A DNA stretch of 63,021 bases from Bacteroidia bacterium (GTDB lineage Bacteria; Bacteroidota; Bacteroidia; UKL13-3). Of this stretch, positions 45,577 to 55,231 are shown piece by piece (within the stretch, counting starts at the first letter, position 1; the number at the start of each line of letters is the position of its first letter). The stretch covers positions 1 through 63,021 of the forward strand of contig JAGPCK010000012.1 of assembly GCA_018058135.1 (NCBI GenBank), written 5' to 3'. Position numbers and translations under genes: made by a program. The notes below the pieces were generated by a model. The model did not search any database. It saw nothing but the letters and a program-made list of their open reading frames with translations, and was not told the DNA's origin.

Positions 45577-46770
45577 TTACGCACTTTCATCAAACATTAT
45601 TTCATCTGAGCTACCTATTTTATATAAAGGTTTCTCATTGGGTAAGGTAAAATAAAAAGAGGAACCTTCACCTTCAACACTCTCTACCCATATTTCACCG
45701 CCATTTTTCTCTAAAAATCCTTTCACCAATAACAATCCTATTCCGGCTCCTTTATCTTTTTTTCTTGTCTCAGAAAGGGTTTTCATTTGTGGTGTAAAAA
45801 GTTTCTCCATTATTTCTTTAGACATTCCTATTCCGGTGTCCTTAACCTGAACAATAATTTTGTCGTCTTTGCTTTTTGCGAAGACCGTTATCTCACCTCC
45901 TTTTTCCGTATGTTTTATGGCATTGGCAACGATATTTTGAATGATGGAAATTAACATTTTACCATCAGCAAATACAGAAGTGTCCGGCTCAATATCGTGG
46001 TGAAGATTAATGGTGTTGACAGATGCAGTTTCGTTTAAAGTTTCAAAAACCTTATCAATGTAGTCGGTTAGTTTTATTGTAGTTGGAGAAAACACGTCTG
46101 ATGCGTATTTTATTCTTGCCCACTCTACTAAATAGTCCAACATATCTAATTCATCGGTGGACGATTTATAAAGTAAATCAAGCATTTCCTGAACGGCTTC
46201 AGGCTTCATCCGATTGAAGTTTTCTTTCAGGTATTTTGCCGTTCCGATAATAGCTGACAACGGACTTCTTAAATCATGTGAAAGTATTGCCATAACGCTC
46301 TCTTTATGCGTATTAAGGTCTTCCAGTTCTCTGACATAATTTTTTATAGCATCCTCTGATTTTTTTCTTTCTGTCAAGTCACGTAAAATTTTAACATAAC
46401 CCAACATCTCGCCTTCTAAACCTATGAGAGGGAAAACCAAACCATAGGCATAAAACAGGCTTTGGTCCTTAGCAATGTGCCACCTGTTGTCGGTTGCTCT
46501 TCCATCCTTTAAAGCAGTTTCGATTTCTCTTTTCGGAATGCCGCTTTTTAAATCTTCCGCAGTAAATATAATATCGAAAGGTTCTCCAATCACTTCGTCT
46601 GTTTCGTAGCCAAATATTTTTGTTGAGCCTGAACTCCAACTATTAATATGGAAGTCTTTATCTAAAGTAAAAATCGAATAATCCTGTAAGCTGTCAATTA
46701 TTTGACTGTAAAACTCAGCAGTTGGAATGTATTTGTTCTTAAGCATCTTCGGATTGTCGTTATTTTCCAT
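45577..46770 (-). CDS. PAS-domain sensor histidine kinase (soluble)
   Basis: From the ATG at 46770 it is 397 residues without membrane segments. A PAS domain (~18-130: YSIFTLDKDFHINSWSSGSTKIFGYETDEVIGE to GYVKILRDLTERK) is followed by a HisKA dimerisation/phosphoacceptor domain with H in MAILSHDLRSPLSAIIGTAKYL. The ATPase domain follows: N-box NIVANAIKHTEKGG, G1 VKDTGIGMSKE, G2 GAGIGLLLVKGFLEKNGG, ending GSSFYFTLPNE. It senses a cytoplasmic cue. No response regulator is in the window, so it is an orphan. The start is chosen at MENNDNPKML because the longer reading lacks conservation cues. Confidence 0.9.
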   Translation of the reverse strand: MENNDNPKMLKNKYIPTAEFYSQIIDSLQDYSIFTLDKDFHINSWSSGSTKIFGYETDEVIGEPFDIIFTAEDLKSGIPKREIETALKDGRATDNRWHIAKDQSLFYAYGLVFPLIGLEGEMLGYVKILRDLTERKKSEDAIKNYVRELEDLNTHKESVMAILSHDLRSPLSAIIGTAKYLKENFNRMKPEAVQEMLDLLYKSSTDELDMLDYLVEWARIKYASDVFSPTTIKLTDYIDKVFETLNETASVNTINLHHDIEPDTSVFADGKMLISIIQNIVANAIKHTEKGGEITVFAKSKDDKIIVQVKDTGIGMSKEIMEKLFTPQMKTLSETRKKDKGAGIGLLLVKGFLEKNGGEIWVESVEGEGSSFYFTLPNEKPLYKIGSSDEIMFDESA

Positions 46771-47006
46771 CGGGATTATTTTAGTCGTTGTGTTTATTAG
46801 GCTGATGTGCGTTTGCAAAACGTGTTACTGAGTTAATAAGGTTTTTTCAAGAGCTGAGAAACAATCGCACATTGAGCAAATGTAGCATTAAAGTGCAATG
46901 AATCAGCAAATACGTGGTAAACCCGCGCGGGTGAGGGTTAAAATTAAAGCACTGGTAAAGATGTTAAGTAAAGCAATCTATCACTATTCAAAAACAGCCT
47001 TGTTTC

Positions 47007-47885
47007 TTAACTGTGAAACCGGCCCAATACCCCCAACGGCAATTTAACACCTGATTTCGCTTGCAGATATAATTCACCAAATTCAAAATTACGTGTAGCG
47101 GGGAAATGGGAGTGAATAAGGTTTTCGAGGATAAGCGATGAGAAGCCTAAGGAGTAGGTATTGATTAAAAAGAAGTGGTTGTCTTTATCCAACAGTTGGG
47201 CCAGGTCGGCCATTAAGCCGTTAATCATGTCTTCCAGTTTCCAGCGCTCGCCTTTGGCACCAATGCCATAAGCAGGTGGGTCCAGAATAATGCCGTTGTA
47301 TTTTTTACCGCGTTTTACTTCCCGCTCCACAAACTTGGCTGCATCTTCTACTGTCCAGCGAATGTTATCGAGGCCACTCAATTCCATGTTCTCATGTGCC
47401 CAGCTCACCACCTGCTTCACACTGTCCACGTGAACCACATCGGCTCCCGCAGCTTTAGCGGCTAACGAAGAGGCACCCGTGTACGCAAATAAATTGAGCA
47501 CCTTGGGTTGTGGTATTTTCATGCCCTTAATGGCGGAGTAAATGTAATCCCAGTTGGCCGCTTGCTCAGGAAAAAGCCCTACGTGTTTAAAAGAGGTGAG
47601 CCCCAATTTAAATTTCAGTTGCAGGTTATTGTAGTTGTATTGCACCTGCCAGTTTTCAGGCGAAGGCGTTTTTTTCTTCCACTCACCTGCCTGACTGCTT
47701 TTGGCAATAAAAGTAATATCGGTTTGCTGCTGCCATTCTTTCTCGCTCCACACTTTACTCCACACAGCTTGCGGCTCGGGTCTGCGCAATACAAATTTTC
47801 CAAAGCGTTCCAGCTTTTCGAAATCTCCGCAATCCAGCAGTTCATAATCTTTCCAGTGTTCAGGTGTAAGGAGTAGCATGGGCAT
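47007..47885 (-). CDS. Class I SAM-dependent rRNA methyltransferase (RlmI/RlmL-like)
   Basis: A 292-residue protein whose C-terminal two thirds is a Rossmann methyltransferase: KVLNLFAYTGASSLAAKAAGADVVHVDSVKQVVSWAHENMELSGL (SAM-binding motif I and acidic motif II), IRWTVEDAAKFVERE, and YNGIILDPPAYGIGAKGERW with the DPPAY catalytic-type motif. It belongs to the COG1092 group that makes m5C/m2G in 23S rRNA. No PUA domain is visible, so it is the short form. A four-unit hairpin repeat lies directly upstream of its start. Confidence 0.88.
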   Translation of the reverse strand: MPMLLLTPEHWKDYELLDCGDFEKLERFGKFVLRRPEPQAVWSKVWSEKEWQQQTDITFIAKSSQAGEWKKKTPSPENWQVQYNYNNLQLKFKLGLTSFKHVGLFPEQAANWDYIYSAIKGMKIPQPKVLNLFAYTGASSLAAKAAGADVVHVDSVKQVVSWAHENMELSGLDNIRWTVEDAAKFVEREVKRGKKYNGIILDPPAYGIGAKGERWKLEDMINGLMADLAQLLDKDNHFFLINTYSLGFSSLILENLIHSHFPATRNFEFGELYLQAKSGVKLPLGVLGRFHS

Positions 47886-47890
47886 TTATT

Positions 47891-48202
47891 TTAGCCACAG
47901 ATTTCACAGAGAAGAAAAATTAATCAGTGTAATCAGTGGCAGTATTTGGGTAGTCTTTTCTTTTCGTGTTTTTCTTTAGCCACAGATTTCACAGAGAAGA
48001 AAAATTAATCAATGTATTCAGTGGCAGTATTTGGTAGTCTTTTCTTTTTTGTCTTTTTCTTTAGCCACAGATTCCACAGAGAAGAAAAAAATTAATCAGT
48101 GTAATCAGTGGCAGTATTTGGTAGTCTTTTCTTTTTCGTCTTTTTATTTAAGCCACTGATTCCACAGAAAAGAAAAAATTAATCAGTGTAATCAGTGGCA
48201 GT
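47891..48202. repeat. Four tandem ~85-bp units, each an imperfect hairpin
   Basis: Units start at 47891, 47975, 48060 and 48147 (periods 84, 85 and 87). Each contains GCCACAGATTTCACAGA or a variant on the left, an A-rich centre, and ATCAGTGTAATCAGTGGC on the right, which is nearly the reverse complement of the left arm. A T-rich connector (AGTATTTGGTAGTCTTTTC) joins the units. The last unit is the most diverged. The repeats fill the whole gap between lysS and the methyltransferase gene; no ORF is seen in it. Confidence 0.9.
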
Positions 48203-48208
48203 CCTCCT

Positions 48209-49720
48209 TTAAGTACTTTGTTCAGGTCGCATTTGAGGGAAGAACAATACATCTTGTATAGAAGGTGAGTTGGTCATGATCATACTCAAACGATCTATTC
48301 CAATACCCAATCCTGCAGTTGGCGGCATACCGTATTCAAGTGCACGCAGAAAATCCTCATCCAGCATCATGGCCTCATCATCTCCGCGTTTGCCCAATTC
48401 CAACTGGTGTTCAAAACGCAGGCGTTGGTCAATGGGGTCATTCAGTTCAGAGAAGGAATTGCATATTTCTTTGCCGTTGCAAATGGCTTCAAAACGCTCT
48501 ACCAGTCCTTCTTTTTCGCGGTGTTTTTTCGCCAGTGGTGACATCTCCACCGGATAATCTGTAATGAAGGTAGGCTGTATCAGGAAAGGTTCAACTTTCT
48601 CACCGAATATAGAATCAATGATTTTTCCGCGGCCCATACTGGCATCTAAAGGTACGTGCATTTTTTTCGCCTCTGCATACATGGTTTGTTCATCCATTTC
48701 GCTGATGTCAACCCCTGTAAATTCTTTGATGGCCTCGTACATGGTGTAACGTTTCCACGGGCGCTGAAAGTTGATGAGGTGTTCGCCTACTTTTACTTCA
48801 GTGCTGCCATGTAAGGCCAGGGCTACTTTTTCTACCATTTCTTCTACCAAATCCATCATCCAGTAGTAGTCTTTGTAAGCCACGTACAATTCAATTTGTG
48901 TAAACTCAGGGTTATGAAAACGACTCATACCTTCGTTGCGGAAGTCTTTGGAGAATTCATATACACCATCGTATCCACCTACAATCAGGCGTTTTAAATA
49001 CAACTCATTCGCAATACGCAGGTACAGCGTCATGTCGAGCGTGTTGTGGTGTGTTTTAAAAGGACGTGCTGCTGCACCGCCATACAAAGGTTGCAGTATG
49101 GGGGTTTCCACTTCGAGGTAACCTTTTTCATTCAGGTACTCGCGCATGGTATTCATCAGTTGTGTACGTTTGCGGAAAGTTTCCCGCACCTCAGGATTAA
49201 TAATCAAATCCACGTAACGCTGGCGGTAACGCAATTCAGTATCGCTAACGGCATCGTATTTTTCACCGTCTTTTTCTTTCACCACCGGAAGTGGTTTTAA
49301 TGATTTGCTCAGCACTTTAAACTCCGTAACGTGCAAAGTAGTTTCACCGGTTTGGGTGGTAAACACGTACCCTTTTACTCCGATAATGTCTCCAATGTCG
49401 AGCAGTTTTTTGAACACGGTATTGTACAAGGTTTTGTCTTCACCGGGGCACACGTCATCACGTTTAACGTAAATCTGAATTTTACCTGAGCTGTCCTGCA
49501 AAACGGCAAATGCGGCATTCCCCATAATTCTGCGGGTCATGATACGGCCTGCCATGCTTACATTTTTGTATTCAATCTTATTGTTTTCGTAGTTCTCAAT
49601 AATTTCTTTGGCCGAGGCATTTACCTCATAGGTTTCAGCGGGGTAAGGCTCAATGCCCAACTGACGCAGCTCATGCATGGCTGCCCTGCGCTGTAATTCC
49701 TGTTCGCTTAATTCGTGCAT
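48209..49720 (-). CDS. lysS: Lysine-tRNA ligase, class II
   Basis: A 503-residue class II lysyl-tRNA synthetase. The N-terminal OB-fold anticodon-binding domain covers [33 protein letters not shown]. Class II motif 1 is near [30 protein letters not shown]. Motif 2 is [24 protein letters not shown], and motif 3 is [32 protein letters not shown] minus-strand -7-like TATATTCG (49743-49750) with one mismatch lies upstream. It is divergent from the secreted nuclease-family gene. Length and motif order are standard. Confidence 0.97.
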   Translation of the reverse strand: MHELSEQELQRRAAMHELRQLGIEPYPAETYEVNASAKEIIENYENNKIEYKNVSMAGRIMTRRIMGNAAFAVLQDSSGKIQIYVKRDDVCPGEDKTLYNTVFKKLLDIGDIIGVKGYVFTTQTGETTLHVTEFKVLSKSLKPLPVVKEKDGEKYDAVSDTELRYRQRYVDLIINPEVRETFRKRTQLMNTMREYLNEKGYLEVETPILQPLYGGAAARPFKTHHNTLDMTLYLRIANELYLKRLIVGGYDGVYEFSKDFRNEGMSRFHNPEFTQIELYVAYKDYYWMMDLVEEMVEKVALALHGSTEVKVGEHLINFQRPWKRYTMYEAIKEFTGVDISEMDEQTMYAEAKKMHVPLDASMGRGKIIDSIFGEKVEPFLIQPTFITDYPVEMSPLAKKHREKEGLVERFEAICNGKEICNSFSELNDPIDQRLRFEHQLELGKRGDDEAMMLDEDFLRALEYGMPPTAGLGIGIDRLSMIMTNSPSIQDVLFFPQMRPEQST

Positions 49721-49814
49721 AGTAAAAAGAGTAAATAGAGGGCGAATATACGCAGGATTCCAATCTTTTTGAAAGCGTGGTGCTTACTTGAAGTAAAAAG
49801 AAGAACTTTGCTGC

Positions 49815-50966
49815 ATGAAGTATTTTTTGAAGGTGCTGTTGCTGCTGACAGCGGGTATGGTAACCGCTCAGGTACCCAAGGTAGGGCAGACAGGTAAAAC
49901 TGAAATTGCCTGTTGGAACGTGGAGTGGTTTGGCAGTACCCAATTCGGCCCCACCAATGAGACATTGCAGTACAACAACATCAGAATGGTGTTGCAGAAT
50001 TCTGACATAGATATTTGGGGATTGGAGGAGGTATCGAACCCCAATACCTTTTTTGCTTTAATGAACGAATTGCCCCAGTATGGTTATGTACTGGCCAGTT
50101 ATTCGCAAACACAAAAAACGGCCCTTATCTGGAAAAAAAGTTTGTTTCGCAGAGTTACTTCAGGGCTCATTTTAAATCAGTATGCCAACGAATTTGCCAG
50201 CGGTCGTTTACCATTTGAAGTGCGCTTGGTGTCGGATAGTTTGCCCAAGTTGGATACGCTTATCGTAATTGTACTGCACCTGAAAGCCAATGTAGGTACC
50301 GATGCGGAAAAACTACAATCGTATTACGACCGCAAAGCTGCTGGTTCACTTCTTAAACAATACATGGATCAAAATATGAGCGGTAGGAAAGTAGCCGTGA
50401 TAGGTGATTGGAACGACAGACTTACCACCTCCATATACAAAGATTCCATCACTCCTTTTAAATCAATTTTAACTGCACAGTCCGATTATTTTTTTACCAC
50501 CTTAGCACGCAATCAAAACGGAGAAACAACAGTAGCCTCTTATGCCAACAGTTTTATTGACCACATTATGATTAATAAAACCCTCAACCAAACATATGAA
50601 GCAGGTTCGGCCAGAGTGTTTCCGCTCAATAATTATATAACAGATTACGCCAATACCACTTCCGATCATTATCCGGTGTATTCATTTTTTAATTTTAACC
50701 CAGGAGTAGGAGTAAAGGAAATAAATGAAGATGAGGTGTTGAACGTATTTCCGAATCCTGCTGCTGACTTGCTGCATTTGACAGCCGTAACAGACGAGTC
50801 AATAGCTGAGGCGAATCTGTTGAGTACAATAGGTACAGCTACTTCATTAACGGTTCAACAGGGAACAGCGCAGCTTGATAGAAATGAATTGTGTGCGGGC
50901 ATCTATGTGTTGCAGGTAGAATTCAGCAACGGACAAAAAGCAGTCAGGAAAATTGTATTGAGGTAA
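49815..50966 (+). CDS. Secreted endonuclease/exonuclease/phosphatase-family protein with T9SS tail
   Basis: A 383-residue product with signal peptide (FLKVLLLLTAGMVTAQ). The EEP domain contains IACWNVEWFGS, DIDIWGLEEVSNPN (catalytic Glu), KLDTLIVIVLHLKANVG, VIGDWNDRL (GDWND, Asp/Asn pair) and TTSDHYPVYSFF (SDH), the usual metal-dependent catalytic residues. The C-terminal ~75 residues (LNVFPNPAADLLHL to KAVRKIVLR) are a T9SS sorting domain. Probable role: extracellular nuclease or phosphodiesterase for nutrient DNA/RNA. Convergent with rnc, which begins right after its stop. Confidence 0.88.
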   Translation: MKYFLKVLLLLTAGMVTAQVPKVGQTGKTEIACWNVEWFGSTQFGPTNETLQYNNIRMVLQNSDIDIWGLEEVSNPNTFFALMNELPQYGYVLASYSQTQKTALIWKKSLFRRVTSGLILNQYANEFASGRLPFEVRLVSDSLPKLDTLIVIVLHLKANVGTDAEKLQSYYDRKAAGSLLKQYMDQNMSGRKVAVIGDWNDRLTTSIYKDSITPFKSILTAQSDYFFTTLARNQNGETTVASYANSFIDHIMINKTLNQTYEAGSARVFPLNNYITDYANTTSDHYPVYSFFNFNPGVGVKEINEDEVLNVFPNPAADLLHLTAVTDESIAEANLLSTIGTATSLTVQQGTAQLDRNELCAGIYVLQVEFSNGQKAVRKIVLR

Positions 50967-51734
50967 TCACACGGTTTTGCCGCCATCAAAAATGGATAGT
51001 TTTTCGCAGGCTTTTTCGGCCGCAATCTGTTCCGCTTTTTTCTTGGAGTAATCTTCCCCAATGCCACATTCCTCTCCGTCAACCTGAACCTTTATTTTGT
51101 AAAGTTTCATTTTGCCGCTGCGCACTTCTTCAATCAGTTCAAACTCCAGTGATTTATTGTTTTTTTGTGCCCACTCCAGCAGTTTACCTTTAAAGTTGCG
51201 CTCCGTATACTCCAGTTTTTCTACATCAATATGGTATTGCAGTATTTTGCTGTATACAAATTTTTTGGAGGCCGCATAACCTAAATCCAGGTAAATGGCA
51301 CCCACCAAAGCTTCAAAAGCATTTCCGTACAATGCACGTTTGTTAAGCGGATTATCAAACTGACGTACATCGTATTTTACCAGCTTATCTACGCCCATTT
51401 TCATAGCAAGGTCGTTGAGTGATTCACGACTTACTACCTTAGAACGCATCTCTGTGAGAAACCCCTCATTCTTGAAAGGAAACTTGAGAAAAAGATATTC
51501 GGCTACTACCGCACTCAGAATGGAGTCGCCCAAAAATTCCAGACGTTCATTGCTGTTTTTAAAACCGCTTTCTTTTACCGTACTGGAAACAGAGTGATGA
51601 CGAAATGCTTGGTGATAAAGGGATATTTTACCCGGCCAAAAACCCGTGATGTTGGCAATTACATAAGAAAACCGTTTCTCTTTCGAGAACAGCAATAAAG
51701 GCCACTTAAACCAGAATCTGAATTTATGAATCAA
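50967..51734 (-). CDS. rnc: Ribonuclease III
   Basis: A 255-residue double-strand-specific endoribonuclease for rRNA and mRNA processing. The catalytic domain has SNERLEFLGDSILSAVVAEYLFLKFP (signature ERLEFLGDS), FEALVGAIYLDLGY with the second metal-binding Glu, and ESLNDLAMKMGVDK. The C-terminal double-stranded RNA-binding domain is GKLLEWAQKNNKSLEFELIEE to GIGEDYSKKKAEQIAAEKACEKL. It is the third gene of the acpP-fabF-rnc cluster, 26 bp after fabF. Confidence 0.96.
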   Translation of the reverse strand: MIHKFRFWFKWPLLLFSKEKRFSYVIANITGFWPGKISLYHQAFRHHSVSSTVKESGFKNSNERLEFLGDSILSAVVAEYLFLKFPFKNEGFLTEMRSKVVSRESLNDLAMKMGVDKLVKYDVRQFDNPLNKRALYGNAFEALVGAIYLDLGYAASKKFVYSKILQYHIDVEKLEYTERNFKGKLLEWAQKNNKSLEFELIEEVRSGKMKLYKIKVQVDGEECGIGEDYSKKKAEQIAAEKACEKLSIFDGGKTV

Positions 51735-51760
51735 GTGAACAAAACTTAACCCACGAACAA

Positions 51761-53014
51761 TTACTCTTCATATTTTTTGAAGATAGACGTAACATTATGT
51801 CCGCCAAAGCCAAAAGTATTGCTGATGGCAGCGCGGATGTTGCGTTTTTGAGCAGTGTTGAAGGTAAAGTTTAGTTTTGGATCAAATGCAGGGTCGTCAG
51901 TAAAGTGGTTGATGGTAGGAGGTACAATACCTTCCTTAATAGCCATAATAGAAGCAATGGCTTCCACAGCACCCGCACCGCCCAATAAATGTCCGGTCAT
52001 TGATTTTGTAGAACTGATGTTGAGTTGGTGAGAGTGTTCACCAAACACTTGCTGAATGGCTTTTATTTCAGCAATATCTCCCAATGGGGTAGATGTGCCG
52101 TGTACATTCACGTAATCAATATCAGTAATATTCATACCGGCATCTTCCAATGCATTTTTTACCACTGCCGTTACACCCAATCCTTCGGGATGCGGGGCAG
52201 TAATGTGGTACGCATCGGCTGATAGACCGCAGCCGGCCACTTCAGCATAAATTTTTGCACCACGTGCTTTGGCGTGTTCCAAATCTTCCAGAATAATGGC
52301 TCCGGCTCCTTCGCCCAACACAAAACCATCTCGGTCAAGGTCAAAAGGACGGGAAGCTGTAGTGGGGTCATCATTTCTTTCAGAAAGTGCTTTCATGGAA
52401 TTAAATCCGCCCATGGCAGGTTCATTAACACAAGCTTCAGAACCACCGGTTACTACTACATCGGCCTTGCCGGCACGTATGTAATAGAAAGCCTCAGCAA
52501 GTGCGTTGTTGGAAGAAGCACAGGCTGAAACCGTGGTGTAATTGGCTCCCCTGAAACCGTAGCGGATAGAAATATGCCCGGAGGCGATATCTGCAATCAT
52601 CATCGGAATAAAAAACGGGCTGAAACGGGGAGTTCCATCGCCCTTTGCATAGTCAATAACTTCTTTGAAGAAACTGGTTAAGCCCCCGATACCGGAGCCC
52701 CAAATTACGGCACAGCGGTCTTTGTTTACTTTTTCTACTTCAATACCTGAATCTTTAATGGCTTCATCTGTAGCCACTAAAGCGTATTGAGTATAGGGGT
52801 CCATTCTGCGCGCTTCTTTACGGTCAATAAAGTTGTGTACGTCAAAATTTTTAACCTCGCAGGCAAATTTTGTTTTGAATTTGCTGGCATCAAAACGCGT
52901 AATGGGAGCAGCGCCACTTACACCATTGATTAACCCGTTCCAGTATTCGGTAAGGGTGTTACCAATTGGCGTAAGTGCACCAAGCCCCGTAATAACCACT
53001 CTTCTGGAAGTCAT
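51761..53014 (-). CDS. fabF: 3-oxoacyl-ACP synthase II
   Basis: Elongates acyl chains by condensing malonyl-ACP with acyl-ACP. The 417-residue protein starts MTSRRVVITGLGALTPIGNT. It has the active-site Cys in YTTVSACASSNNALAEAF, His in YVNVHGTSTPLGDIAEIKA and SSTKSMTGHLLGGAGAVEA with Lys and the second His. The closing part is NTFGFGGHNVTSIF. Fourteen bases separate it from the acpP stop, so the two are one operon. Confidence 0.97.
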   Translation of the reverse strand: MTSRRVVITGLGALTPIGNTLTEYWNGLINGVSGAAPITRFDASKFKTKFACEVKNFDVHNFIDRKEARRMDPYTQYALVATDEAIKDSGIEVEKVNKDRCAVIWGSGIGGLTSFFKEVIDYAKGDGTPRFSPFFIPMMIADIASGHISIRYGFRGANYTTVSACASSNNALAEAFYYIRAGKADVVVTGGSEACVNEPAMGGFNSMKALSERNDDPTTASRPFDLDRDGFVLGEGAGAIILEDLEHAKARGAKIYAEVAGCGLSADAYHITAPHPEGLGVTAVVKNALEDAGMNITDIDYVNVHGTSTPLGDIAEIKAIQQVFGEHSHQLNISSTKSMTGHLLGGAGAVEAIASIMAIKEGIVPPTINHFTDDPAFDPKLNFTFNTAQKRNIRAAISNTFGFGGHNVTSIFKKYEE

Positions 53015-53028
53015 TCCGTATGCGATAA

Positions 53029-53268
53029 TTAAGCTTTTACGTTTTGCTCAATGTAGGAAATGGCCTGACCTACAGTAGCGATTTTTTCCGCCTGATCATC
53101 AGGGATAGCGATGTTGAATTCTTTTTCGAACTCCATAATCAACTCAACGGTGTCAAGTGAATCGGCACCAAGATCGTTGGTGAAACTTGCTTCAGGAGTT
53201 ACTTCTGCTTCTTCAACTCCTAACTTGTCAACGATGATTGATTTTACTCTTGTTGAAATGTCTGACAT
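53029..53268 (-). CDS. acpP: Acyl carrier protein
   Basis: A 79-residue acidic four-helix protein. The phosphopantetheine attachment Ser is in [18 protein letters not shown] (DSL motif). It carries growing fatty acyl chains to FabF and other synthesis enzymes. It is the first gene of acpP-fabF-rnc; its promoter lies in the symmetric control region 53296-53316 shared with the gene at 53364. Confidence 0.98.
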   Translation of the reverse strand: MSDISTRVKSIIVDKLGVEEAEVTPEASFTNDLGADSLDTVELIMEFEKEFNIAIPDDQAEKIATVGQAISYIEQNVKA

Positions 53269-53295
53269 ATTCGTGTGATTTTTTAGTTATGACTG

Positions 53296-53316
53296 TGCAA
53301 ATAACAGATATTTGCA
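53296..53316. promoter_or_regulatory. Symmetric back-to-back promoter region between acpP and the 53364 gene
   Basis: A perfect inverted repeat TGCAAATA-N5-TATTTGCA. Each arm contains a -7-like box with one mismatch (plus GATATTTG 53307-53314; minus GTTATTTG from 53298-53305), pointing in opposite directions and two bases apart. Confidence 0.5.
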
Positions 53317-53363
53317 TAAAAAAGACAAAAAAATTTAACCACCTAAAGAGCAACCGTTTAACC

Positions 53364-53792
53364 TTGAAACAGCCCAAAAAACTACTTCTTGAACTTGACT
53401 CAGACTACGACTTTAAGCTTATGGGCATCGTAACTACTGCAGAAGTTTATCGTTTGGGTTGGTTATTGCACCATAAATTGCGTTTGTTTGTCGAACGGCT
53501 TGACGATATTGAGATTCATCTGTTAAAAAAGAAGGAATCGGCCTATTTCCCGCTTTTCGAATTTCAGGATGAGGAGCAACGTTTGGAATATTTTATGCTG
53601 GGAAACCGGTCGGAAGGAAATTTTCTGATTCCGGAAATGAAACAGGTTAGTTATTGGTTATTAATCAGAGGGGTGTTTGACAACCTGAATGAATCTCAAT
53701 TGTTAAAAAAAGTAAAGGCGCTTCCGCAAGTACAAACAGCTTTGTGGGTAAACCCGGAGGAGCTTAAGTCAAAAGATAATTTAATGTTATAA
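53364..53792 (+). CDS. IPExxxVDY-type small protein upstream of pyk
   Basis: A 142-residue protein from a probable TTG start at 53364. The reading open further upstream begins before the promoter region and inside acpP. Conserved features are LLLELDSDYDFKLMGIVTTAEVYRLGWLLHHKL and FLIPEMKQVSYWLLIRG, a variant of the IPExxxVDY motif that names the family (Asp is Ser here). The family is confined to Bacteroidota and sits before pyruvate kinase. Its function is unknown. Its TAA overlaps the pyk ATG (TAATG), so translation is coupled. Confidence 0.75.
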   Translation: MKQPKKLLLELDSDYDFKLMGIVTTAEVYRLGWLLHHKLRLFVERLDDIEIHLLKKKESAYFPLFEFQDEEQRLEYFMLGNRSEGNFLIPEMKQVSYWLLIRGVFDNLNESQLLKKVKALPQVQTALWVNPEELKSKDNLML

Positions 53793-55231
53793 TGAACAAT
53801 ATACAAAAATTTAATCGCACTAAAATAGTGGCCACCATAGGCCCTGCCTGCAACACTGTAGACATGCTGAGAGGGCTCATTAACGCAGGCGTTGATGTGT
53901 GCCGCCTTAATTTTTCACACGGCTCGTATGACGACCACCTGCAGGTAATCAATAATATAAAGGAAGTAAATGAGGGGATGGAAACACCGGCTGCCATATT
54001 GCTGGATTTACAAGGCCCGAAACTTCGTATAGGTGAAGTGGAAAATAACAGCATCACATTGGGATCGGGAGAGGAGTTAGATGTAACTACTGAAAAAACC
54101 ATCGGCACCACAAGTTTGCTGTCTGTTGATTTTCCTGCATTGCCACGCGATGTAAAAACAGGTGAACGCATTTTGCTGGATGACGGTAAAATGGAGTTGC
54201 AGGTATTAAGCACTGACGGAGAAAAGAAAATACGTGTGAAAGTGATATACGGTGGTGTGCTTTCATCTAAAAAAGGATTTAACCTGCCCGATACACAACT
54301 CTCCATTCCCAGCTTAACGGAAAAAGACAAGCGTGATTTGGAGTTTGGTCTTTCTCATGGCGTAGATTGGGTGGGCCTTTCCTTTGTGCGAACGGCTGAT
54401 GACATTCATGAACTTAAAGCACTGATAAAAAAGCATGGCAGTGATGCCTATGTAGTAGCGAAGATTGAAAAACCGGAAGCCGTAAAAAATCTGGAGGAAA
54501 TTGTACAGGCTACAGATGCCGTGATGGTGGCACGTGGAGATTTGGGTGTAGAAATGCCCATGGAAGAAGTGCCAATCATTCAGAAAAAAATTGTTAAACG
54601 TTGTCTGGAACTTTCGCGCCCGGTAATTATTGCTACCCAAATGATGGAGAGTATGATTACCAGCCCTAACCCCACCCGTGCTGAAGCCAATGATGTGGCC
54701 AATGCGGTGATGGACGGTGCGGATGCGGTGATGTTAAGTGCTGAAACATCTGTAGGCAAGTACCCGCTTAAAGCGGTGGAAGCCATGCAACGCATTGTAA
54801 AGCTGGTAGAAGAAAAAACCAACGCTCCTTACTATAAAGGTAAACGTCCTGAAAACAACTCTTCCACGTTTCTGTCGGATGAAGTGTGTTTTACAGCTGT
54901 GCGCATGAGTGACCACCTGAATGCAACTGCCATTACCGGCATGACGCAATCAGGTTATACCGGTTTTAAAATTGCGGGATTCCGCCCCAGGGCACACATA
55001 TATATATTCACTGCCAACAAAAGATTACTTAACCGCATGGCACTGGTGTGGGGAGTGCGTTCTTTTTATTACGACAAACTGGTTTCAACCGATGAAACAT
55101 TTAACGATGTGAATGATGTTTTAGTTAAAGCCGGATTTGTTTCCAAAGATGAGGTGGTGATTAATACTGCCAGTATGCCCATACACAACAAGGCACGCAC
55201 CAATGCACTTAAAGTAACCGTGATTGAATAA
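53792..55231 (+). CDS. pyk: Pyruvate kinase
   Basis: The final glycolytic step, phosphoenolpyruvate + ADP to pyruvate + ATP. The 479-residue protein has RTKIVATIGPACNTVDMLRGLINAGVDVCRLNFSHG at the start, the B-domain lid near residues 70-165, and AYVVAKIEKPEAVKNLEEI with the catalytic Lys. MVARGDLGVEMPMEEVP and PTRAEANDVANAVMDGADAVMLSAETSVGKYP follow. The C-terminal regulatory domain is present. It overlaps the genes on both sides by one or four bases, making a three-gene operon with 53364 and 55231. Confidence 0.97.
   Translation: MNNIQKFNRTKIVATIGPACNTVDMLRGLINAGVDVCRLNFSHGSYDDHLQVINNIKEVNEGMETPAAILLDLQGPKLRIGEVENNSITLGSGEELDVTTEKTIGTTSLLSVDFPALPRDVKTGERILLDDGKMELQVLSTDGEKKIRVKVIYGGVLSSKKGFNLPDTQLSIPSLTEKDKRDLEFGLSHGVDWVGLSFVRTADDIHELKALIKKHGSDAYVVAKIEKPEAVKNLEEIVQATDAVMVARGDLGVEMPMEEVPIIQKKIVKRCLELSRPVIIATQMMESMITSPNPTRAEANDVANAVMDGADAVMLSAETSVGKYPLKAVEAMQRIVKLVEEKTNAPYYKGKRPENNSSTFLSDEVCFTAVRMSDHLNATAITGMTQSGYTGFKIAGFRPRAHIYIFTANKRLLNRMALVWGVRSFYYDKLVSTDETFNDVNDVLVKAGFVSKDEVVINTASMPIHNKARTNALKVTVIE

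Noticed and set aside
47891..48202. CRISPR array
   Set aside because: The whole ~85-bp unit is conserved, including the connector. There are no unique spacers and no cas genes in the window.
53764..54330. 188-codon reading frame antisense to pyk
   Set aside because: Mirror of the conserved pyruvate kinase sequence, with no independent evidence.
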